Source: Chitinophagales bacterium (lineage in GTDB: Bacteria; Bacteroidota; Bacteroidia; Chitinophagales; Saprospiraceae). From it: a stretch of 64,000 nucleotides of DNA. Below are positions 18,266 to 27,047 of this stretch, piece by piece (position 1 is the stretch's first letter; each line of letters starts with the position of its first letter). The position numbers were made by a program, and so were the translations under genes. The stretch lies in contig JAAFJY010000003.1 of NCBI GenBank assembly GCA_013299105.1, forward strand, positions 124,001-188,000. The letters run 5' to 3'. The notes below the pieces were generated by a model. That model saw nothing but the letters and a program-made list of their open reading frames with translations, ran no database searches and had not been told where the DNA came from.

Positions 18266-19330
18266 ATGTCAGCAGAAGATATTAAACGAATTCAAGAATT
18301 GATCACCGAAGGAGACTTCGAGGGAGCTTTAGATTCGTTTGAAAAAGCTGCCATTGGTGATTCAGAATCAATGACCATTGCCGCCTTGTTGAAAGGCGAT
18401 TTTGCTACGCTGGAATACCAAAAAAATAAAACACTTCTCACTGAAGAACAATACAAGGTCGAAAAAACAAAAATCGGTACACGCCTGCTGGGATTCTTAT
18501 TTGCAGGCCAATCACACCAGCGCCTCCACCTCGACCACAGCTATACCGTCAATCGCAGTAGCCACAGCAGCAGTTTGAACACTGCGCTAGAGGCCAATCC
18601 ACAGCAGCGCATCCACTATTTTTACCTCTACGGCGGCGATTTGCAACTGCACACGGGCTTTTTCCGGCGCGTAACCCTCGACTTGGAAGGCCGCAGCGTG
18701 GACTACCTCAATCCCCAAGTGGCCGCTGCTTGTCGGGCTTTGCGCATCGAGCTCAATTTTGAAGGCCAGGCCTCTTTGCTCAATTACCAAACCGCCCTGC
18801 TCAAAAGCCTGTTTGGAGCTTTTACCCTGCAACCCAACGCCTTGGGGCCGCTGCTGGATCGCCGTTTGAGTGATATTCTGAGTCAAAGTCCACAATTGCG
18901 CGACCTCGGCGGGCAGGATTTCGTCTGCGTTTACATCCACATCGACCGCTACACCTGGGATCCCAACCTGACCCCGGAAGTGGCGCATTGGTTCATGGAT
19001 CAGTTTTGCAACTGTACCTTGACCGAGCAGCAACCCCGTTTGCTCTTCTTTTTTTCGGTCGAATTTGAAGAAGAAGACGAAGACCAAGCCAGCGAAATCC
19101 GCGAACGGGTGGACGACAACCCCAAAATCATCGCTTTGCCCGAACTGAATTCAATCCCCACCAGCGACATCGACCGCTGGCTGAGCAAATACCGCGTATT
19201 GGCCCCCGACCCCCGCGAGCGCAAGAAAATTTTGCAAGAAAAATTCAGTGCCAGCTCGCACTACATGATCGACGTGCAGGAGGAATTGGAAAAACTCATC
19301 AAAACCTACAATGACCAGCCGAAAGGTTGA
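18266..19330 (+). CDS. EAD11-like domain plus iSTAND-like domain protein
   Basis: 354 residues. Residues 1-80 (IKRIQELITEGDFEGALDSF, then LLKGDFATLEYQKNKTLLTEEQYKVEK) match the pattern of effector-associated domain 11, a death-fold-like adaptor that pairs with the same domain on a partner. The rest, about 110-345, has no Walker motifs but the pattern YFYLYGGDLQLHTGFFRRV, YIHIDRYTWDP, PRLLFFFSVEFEEED and DIDRWLSKYRV is what I recall for the inactive STAND (iSTAND) module of conflict systems. Fifteen bp separate it from the MoxR gene, so the two are likely co-transcribed. The EAD partner is not visible in this window. Domain names are by eye and need profile search; the pairing with MoxR is seen directly. 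Confidence 0.65.
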   Translation: MSAEDIKRIQELITEGDFEGALDSFEKAAIGDSESMTIAALLKGDFATLEYQKNKTLLTEEQYKVEKTKIGTRLLGFLFAGQSHQRLHLDHSYTVNRSSHSSSLNTALEANPQQRIHYFYLYGGDLQLHTGFFRRVTLDLEGRSVDYLNPQVAAACRALRIELNFEGQASLLNYQTALLKSLFGAFTLQPNALGPLLDRRLSDILSQSPQLRDLGGQDFVCVYIHIDRYTWDPNLTPEVAHWFMDQFCNCTLTEQQPRLLFFFSVEFEEEDEDQASEIRERVDDNPKIIALPELNSIPTSDIDRWLSKYRVLAPDPRERKKILQEKFSASSHYMIDVQEELEKLIKTYNDQPKG

Positions 19331-19344
19331 ACAAATAGACTTTT

Positions 19345-20349
19345 ATGGCAAACCAGACCATCAAAATCCAGGATTACCGCCGCCCGGCCTTCAAGCCCAG
19401 CCAATATGTGCTCGACGAGGGCCTGAAACACGCGGTGGAATTGGCCATCGCCCTAGGACAGCCCCTCTTGCTGACGGGCGAACCCGGCACTGGCAAAACC
19501 AAACTGGCCTACAAAGTGGCCCAGGACCTGGCGCAAGACCAAGGTTCAGGCTTGCAGTTTTTGGACCAACCCCTGGTTTTTTACACCAAATCCAGCTCGC
19601 AGGCACGCGACTTGTTTTACACCTACGATGCCCTGGCCCATTTTCAGGCCGCCAACATCAAGCGTGAAGTAGGCCAGGAAGGGGCCAAAACCGAGGATTT
19701 TGTGGAACTGCAAGCCCTGGGCAAGGCCATCGCCCTGAGCTATCCGAAACCGCAAGAACACGGCAAAATCCTGGACCAAGCCCCGGCCCAAGCCCAAAGT
19801 TGTGTGGTCTTGATCGACGAAATCGACAAAGCCCCGCGTGATTTTCCGAATGACATCTTGAACGAAATTGAGGAGGGCCAATTTTTCATCAAGGAACTGA
19901 ACAACCGCGCCTTCAAGCACCACACCGAGCAGAGGTTGGTGACGATTTTGACCTCGAATTCCGAAAAAAACCTGCCCGATGCCTTTTTGCGGCGCTGTGT
20001 GTTTTACCACATCCCGTTTCCCGGCAAGGCGCAGTTGATGAACATTGCCAAGGCGCAATTGGGCCTGCCTGCACAAGCTGACAAGGCCACAGAAACCTTG
20101 TTGGACCAGTTGCTGGACTACTTCGAGCAGGTGCGCAAAACGGCGGTGCGCAAGCCGCCAGCTACGGCTGAGTTGGTGTCTTGGCTGCATTTGATGGGCC
20201 TGCCCATGGGCGCTGCGGGCCAGGATTTGGAGGCGCTGAAGCCGCAGTTGTTGCAAAACTTGAGCCTGCTGGTGAAAACGCGGGACGACCTGGGGCTGGT
20301 GAAAAAGTGGATGGAAGAGGGCTTTGAAAACTGGCTGAAGGGCTTGTGA
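19345..20349 (+). CDS. MoxR-type AAA+ ATPase
   Basis: 334 residues. Walker A GEPGTGKT (about 45-52), Walker B VVLIDEIDKAP, sensor-1 region ILTSNSEKNLPDAFLRRC with arginine finger, and a C-terminal helical lid. MoxR proteins are chaperone-like ATPases that work with vWA-domain partners to remodel protein complexes. An insertion after Walker A (residues 75-135, with YTKSSSQARDLFYTYDALAHF) is typical of conflict-system MoxRs. It follows the iSTAND-like gene by 14 bp and precedes the vWA/FGE-like giant gene by 680 bp, a gap filled with repeats. Confidence 0.9.
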   Translation: MANQTIKIQDYRRPAFKPSQYVLDEGLKHAVELAIALGQPLLLTGEPGTGKTKLAYKVAQDLAQDQGSGLQFLDQPLVFYTKSSSQARDLFYTYDALAHFQAANIKREVGQEGAKTEDFVELQALGKAIALSYPKPQEHGKILDQAPAQAQSCVVLIDEIDKAPRDFPNDILNEIEEGQFFIKELNNRAFKHHTEQRLVTILTSNSEKNLPDAFLRRCVFYHIPFPGKAQLMNIAKAQLGLPAQADKATETLLDQLLDYFEQVRKTAVRKPPATAELVSWLHLMGLPMGAAGQDLEALKPQLLQNLSLLVKTRDDLGLVKKWMEEGFENWLKGL

Positions 20350-20374
20350 AGGGGGGAGCCGCGGAGGTTTTCTT

Positions 20375-20455
20375 GCCCCGCTGCGCGGTGCTGGTTGGGA
20401 ACACGGATGAAACGGATGCAACTGATTTTCACGGATTGCTAGCATGACGTTGACC
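20375..20455 (+). repeat. hairpin/CACGGATGA element, copy B
   Basis: GCCCCGCTGCGCGGTGC, then GGGAACACGGATGAAACGG, GATTTTCACGGATTGC and AGCATGACGTTGACC. Confidence 0.85.
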
Positions 20456-20570
20456 CGTGACAAATGCCGCCACGAAGCCCACACACCCAAACCCACACCT
20501 TCACGCCCACACCCTATTTCCAGGACATGTCCTGTCTCACGTAACGCTAGAAAAGGACACGTATATATTT

Positions 20571-20664
20571 TTGCTTGCTCCGCAAGCTAGTTTTTTAGCA
20601 CACGGATGACACGGATTGCACAGATTTTCACGGTTGCCAGCATGACGTTGACCGTGATGTTGAC
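20571..20664 (+). repeat. hairpin/CACGGATGA element, copy C
   Basis: Starts with GCTTGCTCCGCAAGC, then CACACGGATGACACGGATTG, GATTTTCACGG and CCAGCATGACGTTGACCG. Confidence 0.85.
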
Positions 20665-20874
20665 AAATCTTGGGCTTCTTGCGAAGCCAGGATTAGGGAA
20701 AAATCGTGGATATCGGAGCTGTCGCTGGTACATGTCTTCAGATTTGTACCATTACAACATACACTCCCTGACGTGCCCCAAAACCCCAAACACCATTTTT
20801 TAACCATAAAAACAATCAAAGGTAAGGTGTCAAAACAGGTAGAACAAGGTTTACGAATGCAAAGCGCAAGATGT

Positions 20875-20967
20875 GTCAACATCACGGCCAACGTCATGCT
20901 GGCAAATCCGTGAAAATCTGTTGCATCCGTTTTATCCGTGTTCCCAACCAGCCTCGCGCAGCGGGGT
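20875..20967 (-). repeat. hairpin/CACGGATGA element, copy D
   Basis: Minus-strand copy: CCCCGCTGCGCGAGGC, GGGAACACGGATAAAACGG, GATTTTCACGGATTTG, CCAGCATGACGTTGGCC. With copy C it forms a converging pair. Confidence 0.85.
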
Positions 20968-21030
20968 TGAAATAAGGAACGAAGTTGCAAAGTGGTATAA
21001 ATTTCCGTGGCTCAATACAACACAAAATAA

Positions 21031-24000
21031 ATGAACCAACAAACCCAAGCATACCCACTAGATGGCCTGATCAACAGGCTGGAATCGGCAGGCTTTCGCC
21101 TTTCTCCTGCCGAAAAGGTACGCTTGTGGCAGGTATGGAGCGGCCCGGCCTTGGCCAAAATGGGCGACCCAGTGGCCCTCAAATACCTGCTCGCCCCCGT
21201 AGTGACCAAAAGCAAGGCCGAACAGGAGCGCTTTTACACCTTGTTTGACCAATATTACGCCGAGGTATTCAAGGAAGCCGAGCAGGGAGATTTGCCGGAA
21301 TTGGAATTGGTTTGGTGGAAGAGGGTGCGGAATTGGGTTCGGGGGAATTGGAGATATTCACTAGCAATACTCTTGGCCCTTGGCGGACTAGTTTTTATAC
21401 TGAAGTTTTGCAACGAGAAACCTAAGCTGGATAAAATTGAAAGTGAAGTTTATAGACCCAAAGACATTTATCACCTACAAGGCGATAGAATGGTCTATTA
21501 TGCTGGAGATACAGCGGCATTCAGTATTCGACCAGAGAAAGAATTTGATACCATCTATTGGACGCTCTATGCTCTTGAGGACAGTATTCCTATCCTCATC
21601 AAAAAGCAATCGGATACTTCACGATTTTTTCATTGGCCAGTTAACAACAAATTTCAAGGGGAAGAATTGTATTTGGATTTTCGAGTAGATGAAAAGTTAA
21701 ATTACCTTTCTAAAAATACCAGCATTCAGATCAGCTGTGACAGCCTACCTTTTATCATTCCTGAGGTGATCAATGGGACAACTGAAACACCAGCTACATT
21801 TATGGTCTACCATGGACCCAAATCTCAGCGTAGTCAATTCCAAAACCTGATCTACGAGTTTTCATTTGGTGATGGTACCCAATCAACATTAGACTCGGCG
21901 TACTTGAAACACCAGTATGCTAAGGCTGGAGATTATCAAGTTCGCCTCAGCGTTTATCGTAGCGGCAATAGAAATCGGTGCAGTTTTACCAAAACCATCA
22001 ACGTCAACATCCAGGAAGAAAAAATTCAACTGCCCTTATATGCCCTGGAGTACCTGCCCCAGCGCACTCGGGCGGTGTTTGGGCCATTGATTTGGGCGCT
22101 GTTGGGCATTTTGGCCCTGGGCGTGATGTATTGGTTTTGGCGCTGGGCGAAAACCCAAAGGCCAGTGCCACCCAAGGGACCCGAACCCTCGCCTCCCGTC
22201 GAAGGTCCCCAAGCCCCCGATCGCGGCCCTTACGACATCCCTTTCCAAAATAACAATGGCCTGATCCGGCCCCGCAGCGAACAACTGCGCCTGGCCGAAG
22301 CCCTGCGCCGCAGACAGGAAGACCAGGTCCAATACCTCGACCTGCCCCGCACCTTGGAGGCGAGTATTGAGTCGGGAGGCTTTCCGAATTTGCGCTACCG
22401 GAGCAGCAGCAAAACGGCGGATTACCTGTTTTTGGTGGACGAGCAAAGCGAAAACAGCCACTTGGGCCGCTTGTTGCGCCGCCTGGCCGCAGTATTGCAG
22501 GAGCAGGAGGCAGCCAGCGAGGTGTTTTTTTACCGCAAAGAATTGTTCCAATTTTGGAACGCCCAATACCCGCAGGGCCTGAGCCTGGAACAATTGGGCC
22601 GCCTGTGCCCCGATCACCGCCTGGTCATTGTGGGCGATGGGTTGAGTTTGCTCGACCCCTATGCCCTGGCCACCCAAGCCCTGCGCCCCGACCTGGAGGC
22701 GGGCTTGCGGCGTTGGGCGCGGCGCTTGTTGCTCACACCCAGGCCGCCCCTGAGTTGGGACCACCGCGAGGCCGCTTTGTACGGCCTTTTGCCCTTGTAC
22801 CCTGCCGACCTGGCGGGCCAATTGGCGGCGGCCAACTTCATCGCCAATGGCATGGCCGCCGAGGACTTGCCCCCGCAGTTTGCCACTTGGCGCGAAAACT
22901 GCCAAAACCTCCGCATCGAGCCCGATGTGGACCGCCGCTGGCGCGACGCCGCCGACCACCGCGCTTACTTTGGTGCCCGCGAAGACTTGTATGCCTGGCT
23001 CTGCGCCATTGCCCTGCACCCGCAACCCACCTGGGAATTGAGCCTGGCCATCGGTGCCGCCCTGGGCATCGCCATCGACCACGATACCTTGTTGATTTTG
23101 TCAAGGGTGCCCTGGTTGCAGGATGGCCGCCTGAGCCCCCGCCTGCGCCGCGAGCTGCTGGCAGACCTGGATGAACACGAAGAAGCCCTGGCCCGCGAGG
23201 CCATCGTGGCCGAACTCGAAGCCGCTGCCGCCGAAGCCGAGGGCAGTTTTGCCCAGCACAGCTTGGAGAACAACCTGGCCGTGCAGCGCTTTGTGCTCGC
23301 CCCTTACGACGCCGATGCCCAAGCGGCAGTAAAACTGCGCATCGAAGCAGGCCAGTTCAGCAAGTGGCAGGTAGAAGAAATGGGCGCGGTGGCGGCCAAA
23401 GAACTCCAGCCGCCGATTGTTTCGCCAAATGTGCCGCGCAAAAAAGGCGATTTCCGCCAGCAGCAGGTGCAAGAGCAGATGGAGGAAGTGGTTTCCGAAG
23501 GCCCTGCTGAAAACGCGAATTTCTCTAATTTCAACCTGCCGCCCATCAGCCGCGATTTGCCTGCGGATGAAAATACCTTGAAGCAGTTTTTGGCCGAAAA
23601 CCAGCAGGAGCAGGAAAAAGCCCCCGAAGCCGAACCCGAAGCTGAAAAACCCGTCACTTGGAACCGAGAAGCCCGCATTTTGATGGTTTTCCTCTGGCTC
23701 TTGCTGTTGTTGGGCGGGGCCATGTGGAAACTGGAGAGCACTGAGCAACTCTTCAAAATGGCCTTCGGTACGGGCGAAAGGACCTTGCAAACCAGCCAAA
23801 AAATGCAGGGCAACTGGTTGGTGAGGGAACGGCTTTATGTTGACAGCTCGGTGATTTACAATAATCAAGTGGCAGAGGAATTCAACAAAATCATTGGCAC
23901 AAGTGGCGAGTATCTTTTGATCGACGACACCCAGGTTTTCCAACAATCGGAATTGGATAATTTTGAAATCGACCTCAAAAGGGCTAATGAATTGAGAACA

Positions 24001-25926
24001 CCCTTTTTGCTAGAGTCCAATGGCCAAACGACGCAGCATTTCAGTTCCAAGTCGCCGTGGATTCAATCTGTCAAAAATGTTCCGCTATTAAATTTGGCCA
24101 AAATCTATTACACAGCCAGCGTAGTGGCCTTGAAAAATGTGCTGAACAAGCAGGATATGCAGACGAACCGGGCTCTAAACGAGCGCTTTTTCAAAGCATT
24201 GGACAACAACAGTGCTTACTTTTTGCAATACGATACGGACAGTTTGTTTTACGAAAAAATCCGCCTGGCGGCCCTGCACGGCCTGGGCTTGCAGCTTTTT
24301 TACCAAGGAAATGGCCCCCAAAGCGAGGGGATTCGGGTTGATTCAATATTTAATGTGCTTAACCAAGCCAAATTCTTCGACACCATCGCCATGCGCCCCA
24401 ACCTCGCCACCCTGCTGGGCCGCGAGCAATCGCGCATCCTGGGCATCGACGTGGTGACTACCGAGGACAATAGCCTCAGCGCCCAAATCAACTACTACCG
24501 CAGCCCCCGCGAGCAACGCACGGGCCTGCGCCTGCGCCTGAGTGCCCGCGCCAGCCGCGATGCGGACAAGGCCCGTATCCGGCAGTTTTTGCCACCCGTA
24601 GAGTTGCCTTTGAACAACTATGACCAAGCTACGACCATGCGTCTCTACGATCGCCAGCCCAATGACAAGCGCCTGTACGACACCTACCAAAGCGATACCC
24701 TGCTGGCCGAGATCGTGCAGATTCAGGTGAGTAGCCCGGTACGGCGGGTATTGAGCAGGTTTCCGATGGTGTACGCCAAAAGCTGGAATATGGTGGCTAA
24801 TCGGGAGCAGCGGCGCATTGAGCAGGATTTTAATGAGCCGCAGCGCATCCGCGTCCGCTTGAGCGATGGGATGAGTGGTGAATACCTGACGGGCATCAGC
24901 GCTACCCTCACACCCAGCGACCGCCCCAGCCAAGTGCAACGGGTACAAAGCAATGCCGAGGGTTGGCTCGATTTTGGCCAGCAGCGAGTGCGCAACACCG
25001 TTTACACCTTGCGCATCAACGCTCCGGGCTACCGCCCCTACCAGGAAGTGTACGACCAAGTAAAGATCGTGGCGGCCAGTGGGCAATTACCTGAAGCTAA
25101 ATTGTATCCTGACAATAACCAACAGACCCGCCCAGGTACCGAAGAAAAATACCCCACCGCCCCCCTGGAGCCGGAGATGGTGCAAGTACCCGCAGGCAGC
25201 TTCATGATGGGCTGCGAGGATGGGCGCGATAAGGATTGTGGAGAACGTGAAAAACCCGCCCACCGTGTAACCCTGGATGCTTATTACTTGGGCAAATACG
25301 AGGTAATGGTGGAGGAATACCTGCGCTTTGCCGATGCTACGCGCAGCCACTATCCTGAATGGCTGGAGCCGGGCAGTGAATACCACGTAGAGACTGGCTC
25401 AAATGGTTTGTACAAAAACGTAGGCTATTCCCGCCAGGCCAAAAAACTACCGATCGCAGGGGTGAGTTGGGAGGATGCAGTGGCCTATGTGGCTTGGCTG
25501 AGCAAAGAAACGGGCAAAAATTACCGCCTGCCTACCGAGGCGGAATGGGAGTTTGCGGCACGGGGGGGCGAAAAAGGAGCTTTGGAAGGCATGCCTTATG
25601 CGGGCAGTGATAAATTGGACCAGGTGGGGTGGTATGATGATAATTCGGGATTAAAACCACATGAAGTGGGTAGAAAACGGCCTAATCAATTGGGGATTTA
25701 TGATATGAGTGGGAATCTTTGGGAATGGTGCCAGGATTGGTCTGGTGAATATTTCAAAGCAAATCAGCGCAATCCAAAAGGTCCTGCTAGCGGCTCGGAC
25801 CGCGTTTTGCGCGGCGGCTCGTGGATCATCAATGCCGAGCTCTGCCGGGTAGCTTTTCGCTACTACGACGATCCGCAGTACCGCTTCGACAATTACGGCT
25901 TCCGCGTGGTCCGCCTTCTTCAGTGA
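21031..25926 (+). CDS. giant three-TM protein with CoxE/SAV_2336-like N-domain, PKD, degenerate vWA and FGE-sulfatase domain
   Basis: 1631 residues. Residues 1-85 (LINRLESAGFRLSPAEKVRLW; later KSKAEQERFYTLFDQYY) look like the N-terminal domain of SAV_2336/CoxE-type vWA partners. TM1 is about 109-127; a PKD-like domain (FSFGDGTQST, AGDYQVRLSVY) lies at 273-325; TM2 about 351-371; a proline-rich linker; a vWA-like domain from about 464 (DYLFLVDEQSEN) without a clean DxSxS metal site; helical region; TM3 about 883-900; then an extracytoplasmic part ending in an FGE-sulfatase/SUMF1 domain at 1379-1631 (MVQVPAGSFMMG, LPTEAEWEFAARGG, MSGNLWEWCQDW, VLRGGSW, NYGFRVV). Only one of the two FGE active-site cysteines seems present (AELCRVAFR), so it is probably a binding rather than oxidase domain. 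Likely client or partner of the upstream MoxR. Confidence 0.75.
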   Translation: MNQQTQAYPLDGLINRLESAGFRLSPAEKVRLWQVWSGPALAKMGDPVALKYLLAPVVTKSKAEQERFYTLFDQYYAEVFKEAEQGDLPELELVWWKRVRNWVRGNWRYSLAILLALGGLVFILKFCNEKPKLDKIESEVYRPKDIYHLQGDRMVYYAGDTAAFSIRPEKEFDTIYWTLYALEDSIPILIKKQSDTSRFFHWPVNNKFQGEELYLDFRVDEKLNYLSKNTSIQISCDSLPFIIPEVINGTTETPATFMVYHGPKSQRSQFQNLIYEFSFGDGTQSTLDSAYLKHQYAKAGDYQVRLSVYRSGNRNRCSFTKTINVNIQEEKIQLPLYALEYLPQRTRAVFGPLIWALLGILALGVMYWFWRWAKTQRPVPPKGPEPSPPVEGPQAPDRGPYDIPFQNNNGLIRPRSEQLRLAEALRRRQEDQVQYLDLPRTLEASIESGGFPNLRYRSSSKTADYLFLVDEQSENSHLGRLLRRLAAVLQEQEAASEVFFYRKELFQFWNAQYPQGLSLEQLGRLCPDHRLVIVGDGLSLLDPYALATQALRPDLEAGLRRWARRLLLTPRPPLSWDHREAALYGLLPLYPADLAGQLAAANFIANGMAAEDLPPQFATWRENCQNLRIEPDVDRRWRDAADHRAYFGAREDLYAWLCAIALHPQPTWELSLAIGAALGIAIDHDTLLILSRVPWLQDGRLSPRLRRELLADLDEHEEALAREAIVAELEAAAAEAEGSFAQHSLENNLAVQRFVLAPYDADAQAAVKLRIEAGQFSKWQVEEMGAVAAKELQPPIVSPNVPRKKGDFRQQQVQEQMEEVVSEGPAENANFSNFNLPPISRDLPADENTLKQFLAENQQEQEKAPEAEPEAEKPVTWNREARILMVFLWLLLLLGGAMWKLESTEQLFKMAFGTGERTLQTSQKMQGNWLVRERLYVDSSVIYNNQVAEEFNKIIGTSGEYLLIDDTQVFQQSELDNFEIDLKRANELRTPFLLESNGQTTQHFSSKSPWIQSVKNVPLLNLAKIYYTASVVALKNVLNKQDMQTNRALNERFFKALDNNSAYFLQYDTDSLFYEKIRLAALHGLGLQLFYQGNGPQSEGIRVDSIFNVLNQAKFFDTIAMRPNLATLLGREQSRILGIDVVTTEDNSLSAQINYYRSPREQRTGLRLRLSARASRDADKARIRQFLPPVELPLNNYDQATTMRLYDRQPNDKRLYDTYQSDTLLAEIVQIQVSSPVRRVLSRFPMVYAKSWNMVANREQRRIEQDFNEPQRIRVRLSDGMSGEYLTGISATLTPSDRPSQVQRVQSNAEGWLDFGQQRVRNTVYTLRINAPGYRPYQEVYDQVKIVAASGQLPEAKLYPDNNQQTRPGTEEKYPTAPLEPEMVQVPAGSFMMGCEDGRDKDCGEREKPAHRVTLDAYYLGKYEVMVEEYLRFADATRSHYPEWLEPGSEYHVETGSNGLYKNVGYSRQAKKLPIAGVSWEDAVAYVAWLSKETGKNYRLPTEAEWEFAARGGEKGALEGMPYAGSDKLDQVGWYDDNSGLKPHEVGRKRPNQLGIYDMSGNLWEWCQDWSGEYFKANQRNPKGPASGSDRVLRGGSWIINAELCRVAFRYYDDPQYRFDNYGFRVVRLLQ

Positions 25927-26075
25927 GACTGGGGTTATTCTGGCCATACTTTTGAGCAAAAAGGGGCGGAGCCCACAAAAAATGGGAGCTGGGTAGGGCT
26001 GACAGCCTGGCTGGGCGGAGGGACGGAGCCCTGCCTGGCTGTTGGCACTGCCCAGCGGGGGGAGAAAGGCTTTTT

Positions 26076-26106
26076 GTCTGAACTGTGATTTTTGTGATTT
26101 TTATGA
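26076..26106 (+). repeat. CTGAACTGTGATTTTTGTGA element, short copy
   Basis: Shares about 31 bp with the starts of the elements at 26407 and 27352. Confidence 0.8.
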
Positions 26107-26125
26107 GGGTCATGAAGGGTTGTAG

Positions 26126-26145
26126 AGACAGGGCATGCCCTGTCT
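26126..26145. repeat. 20-bp perfect palindrome, copy 1
   Basis: AGACAGGGCATGCCCTGTCT, with flanks TTGTAG before and AAGGTGGTGTAGG after that are shared with the copy at 26264. Confidence 0.9.
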
Positions 26146-26159
26146 AAGGTGGTGTAGGT

Positions 26160-26206
26160 AATGGTTAATGGTTAATGGTTAATTGTTAATTGTTAATGGT
26201 AAATGG
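26160..26206 (+). repeat. TTAATGG array
   Basis: TAATGGTTAATGGTTAATGG then TTAATTGTTAATTGTTAATG; same family as arrays at 18039, 56612, 59511 and 59710. Confidence 0.85.
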
Positions 26207-26263
26207 TGAGATGAAACCTTGGGTAAAGCGGAATTAGGGGGTTTTACGCGTTTTGGGTTGTAG

Positions 26264-26283
26264 AGACAGGGCATGCCCTGTCT
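26264..26283. repeat. 20-bp perfect palindrome, copy 2
   Basis: Identical palindrome and flanks to 26126-26145. Confidence 0.9.
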
Positions 26284-26406
26284 AAGGTGGTGTAGGCAAT
26301 TGATTGATTTACAATGAAATATTTTGATGAAATCCCGTAAGCAGGTCAAAGACCTGCGGAAGCTGGGTACCAGTCAGGAGACCATGCACCAGCGGGGTCT
26401 TTTTTT

Positions 26407-26550
26407 GTCTGAACTGTGATTTTTGTGATTTTTATGATTTACATGAGGCGCTTCGATCCAGCGACTGTGGTCAAAATCACGCTGGTGGCGCTGTAAGTGC
26501 CTAATGTCGGTAGATCAGGTGGTCAACATCGTGTATGGAGGCGCAGTAGG
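26407..26550 (+). repeat. CTGAACTGTGATTTTTGTGA element, long copy
   Basis: About 140 bp nearly identical to 27352-27490: GTCTGAACTGTGATTTTTGT, GCGCTTCGAT, AAAATCACGCTGGTGGCGCT, GTAGATCAGGTGGTCAACAT, CGTGTATGGAGGCGC. Confidence 0.85.
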
Positions 26551-26796
26551 TTAATGTATTGGTTTTCAAAATAATGCGCTTTTTCTTTTTTTCTTGACAA
26601 AAAAAGAAACAAAAAAGTCAAGGGCTGTGATCAAATCCTACGATTTTGCTTGAACGTGCTGACGGGAATCCACCAAACTCGCTCCTTTGTCGCTCAAACA
26701 GTTGTGGCTTCTTATCCGTCAGCACGTTCGCAAAATCGGGATTTGCTCAAGGCCCATTTGAGCTCCGATCAAATACCTGTGAAAAAGCTTGATATT

Positions 26797-27047
26797 TTAC
26801 ATCAGATTGGAGCTGCACCCTTCCAAAAGCCCTTTGATGGAGAGGTCCTCGTCGATGTCCTCCCAATGAATGCCTGTTCCATTGGCCAGCAAGCGCCAGT
26901 TTTGGCGTTGTTCAAGGTTGGCTCGGCCAAGCGCCAGAGCCACTCGTAGGGGATGCCCAACTCGCGGCCATCGGCCAGCAGCACATAAAAACGATGTTGT
27001 TCGATCCGAACGTCGATTGCTTTGGCTTGTAGTAAATCTACTCCCAT
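26797..27047 (-). pseudogene. DUF2442 gene broken by a frameshift
   Basis: The first part (RIEQHRFYVLLADGRELGIP, YEWLWRLAEPTL) is a DUF2442 N-terminus; the family's C-terminal part (LEQRQNWRLLANGTGIHWED, then IDEDLSIKGLLEG) continues in another minus-strand frame. The switch is near 26912-26925, consistent with a single-base indel. DUF2442 proteins are often encoded with toxin-antitoxin-like partners. Its start overlaps the end of the 74-residue gene upstream by 10 bp. As it stands the product would be truncated or altered after residue 46. Confidence 0.8.

Larger units (their letters stand above)
20350..21030. other. intergenic region filled with repeats
   Basis: Between MoxR and the giant partner gene. 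It contains three copies of the hairpin/CACGGATGA element (two plus, one minus), a CACACCC-rich stretch near 20480-20515, a GGACATGTCC palindrome near 20522 and a GGCTTC-TTGC-GAAGCC hairpin near 20674 that recurs near 56200. No gene seen. Confidence 0.7.
25927..26796. other. repeat-rich intergenic region
   Basis: Contains GC-rich CCCTGCCTGGCTG/CGGAGGGACGGAG stretches, two GACAGGGC palindromes, a TTAATGG array and CTGAACTGTGATTTTTGTGA elements. No supported gene; open frames here have no family features. Confidence 0.6.

Noticed and set aside
20375-20967. Three closely spaced CACGGATGA elements considered as a CRISPR array
   Set aside because: Copies are in mixed orientation, diverged and irregularly spaced; they are dispersed elements.
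22036-23082. 348-codon minus-strand frame inside the giant vWA/FGE gene
   Set aside because: Low-complexity glutamine/alanine/glycine shadow of a GC-rich coding stretch; no recognisable domain.
26650-26949. 99-codon plus-strand frame near the DUF2442 remnant
   Set aside because: Its second half is the reverse of the DUF2442 gene and the first half has no family features.
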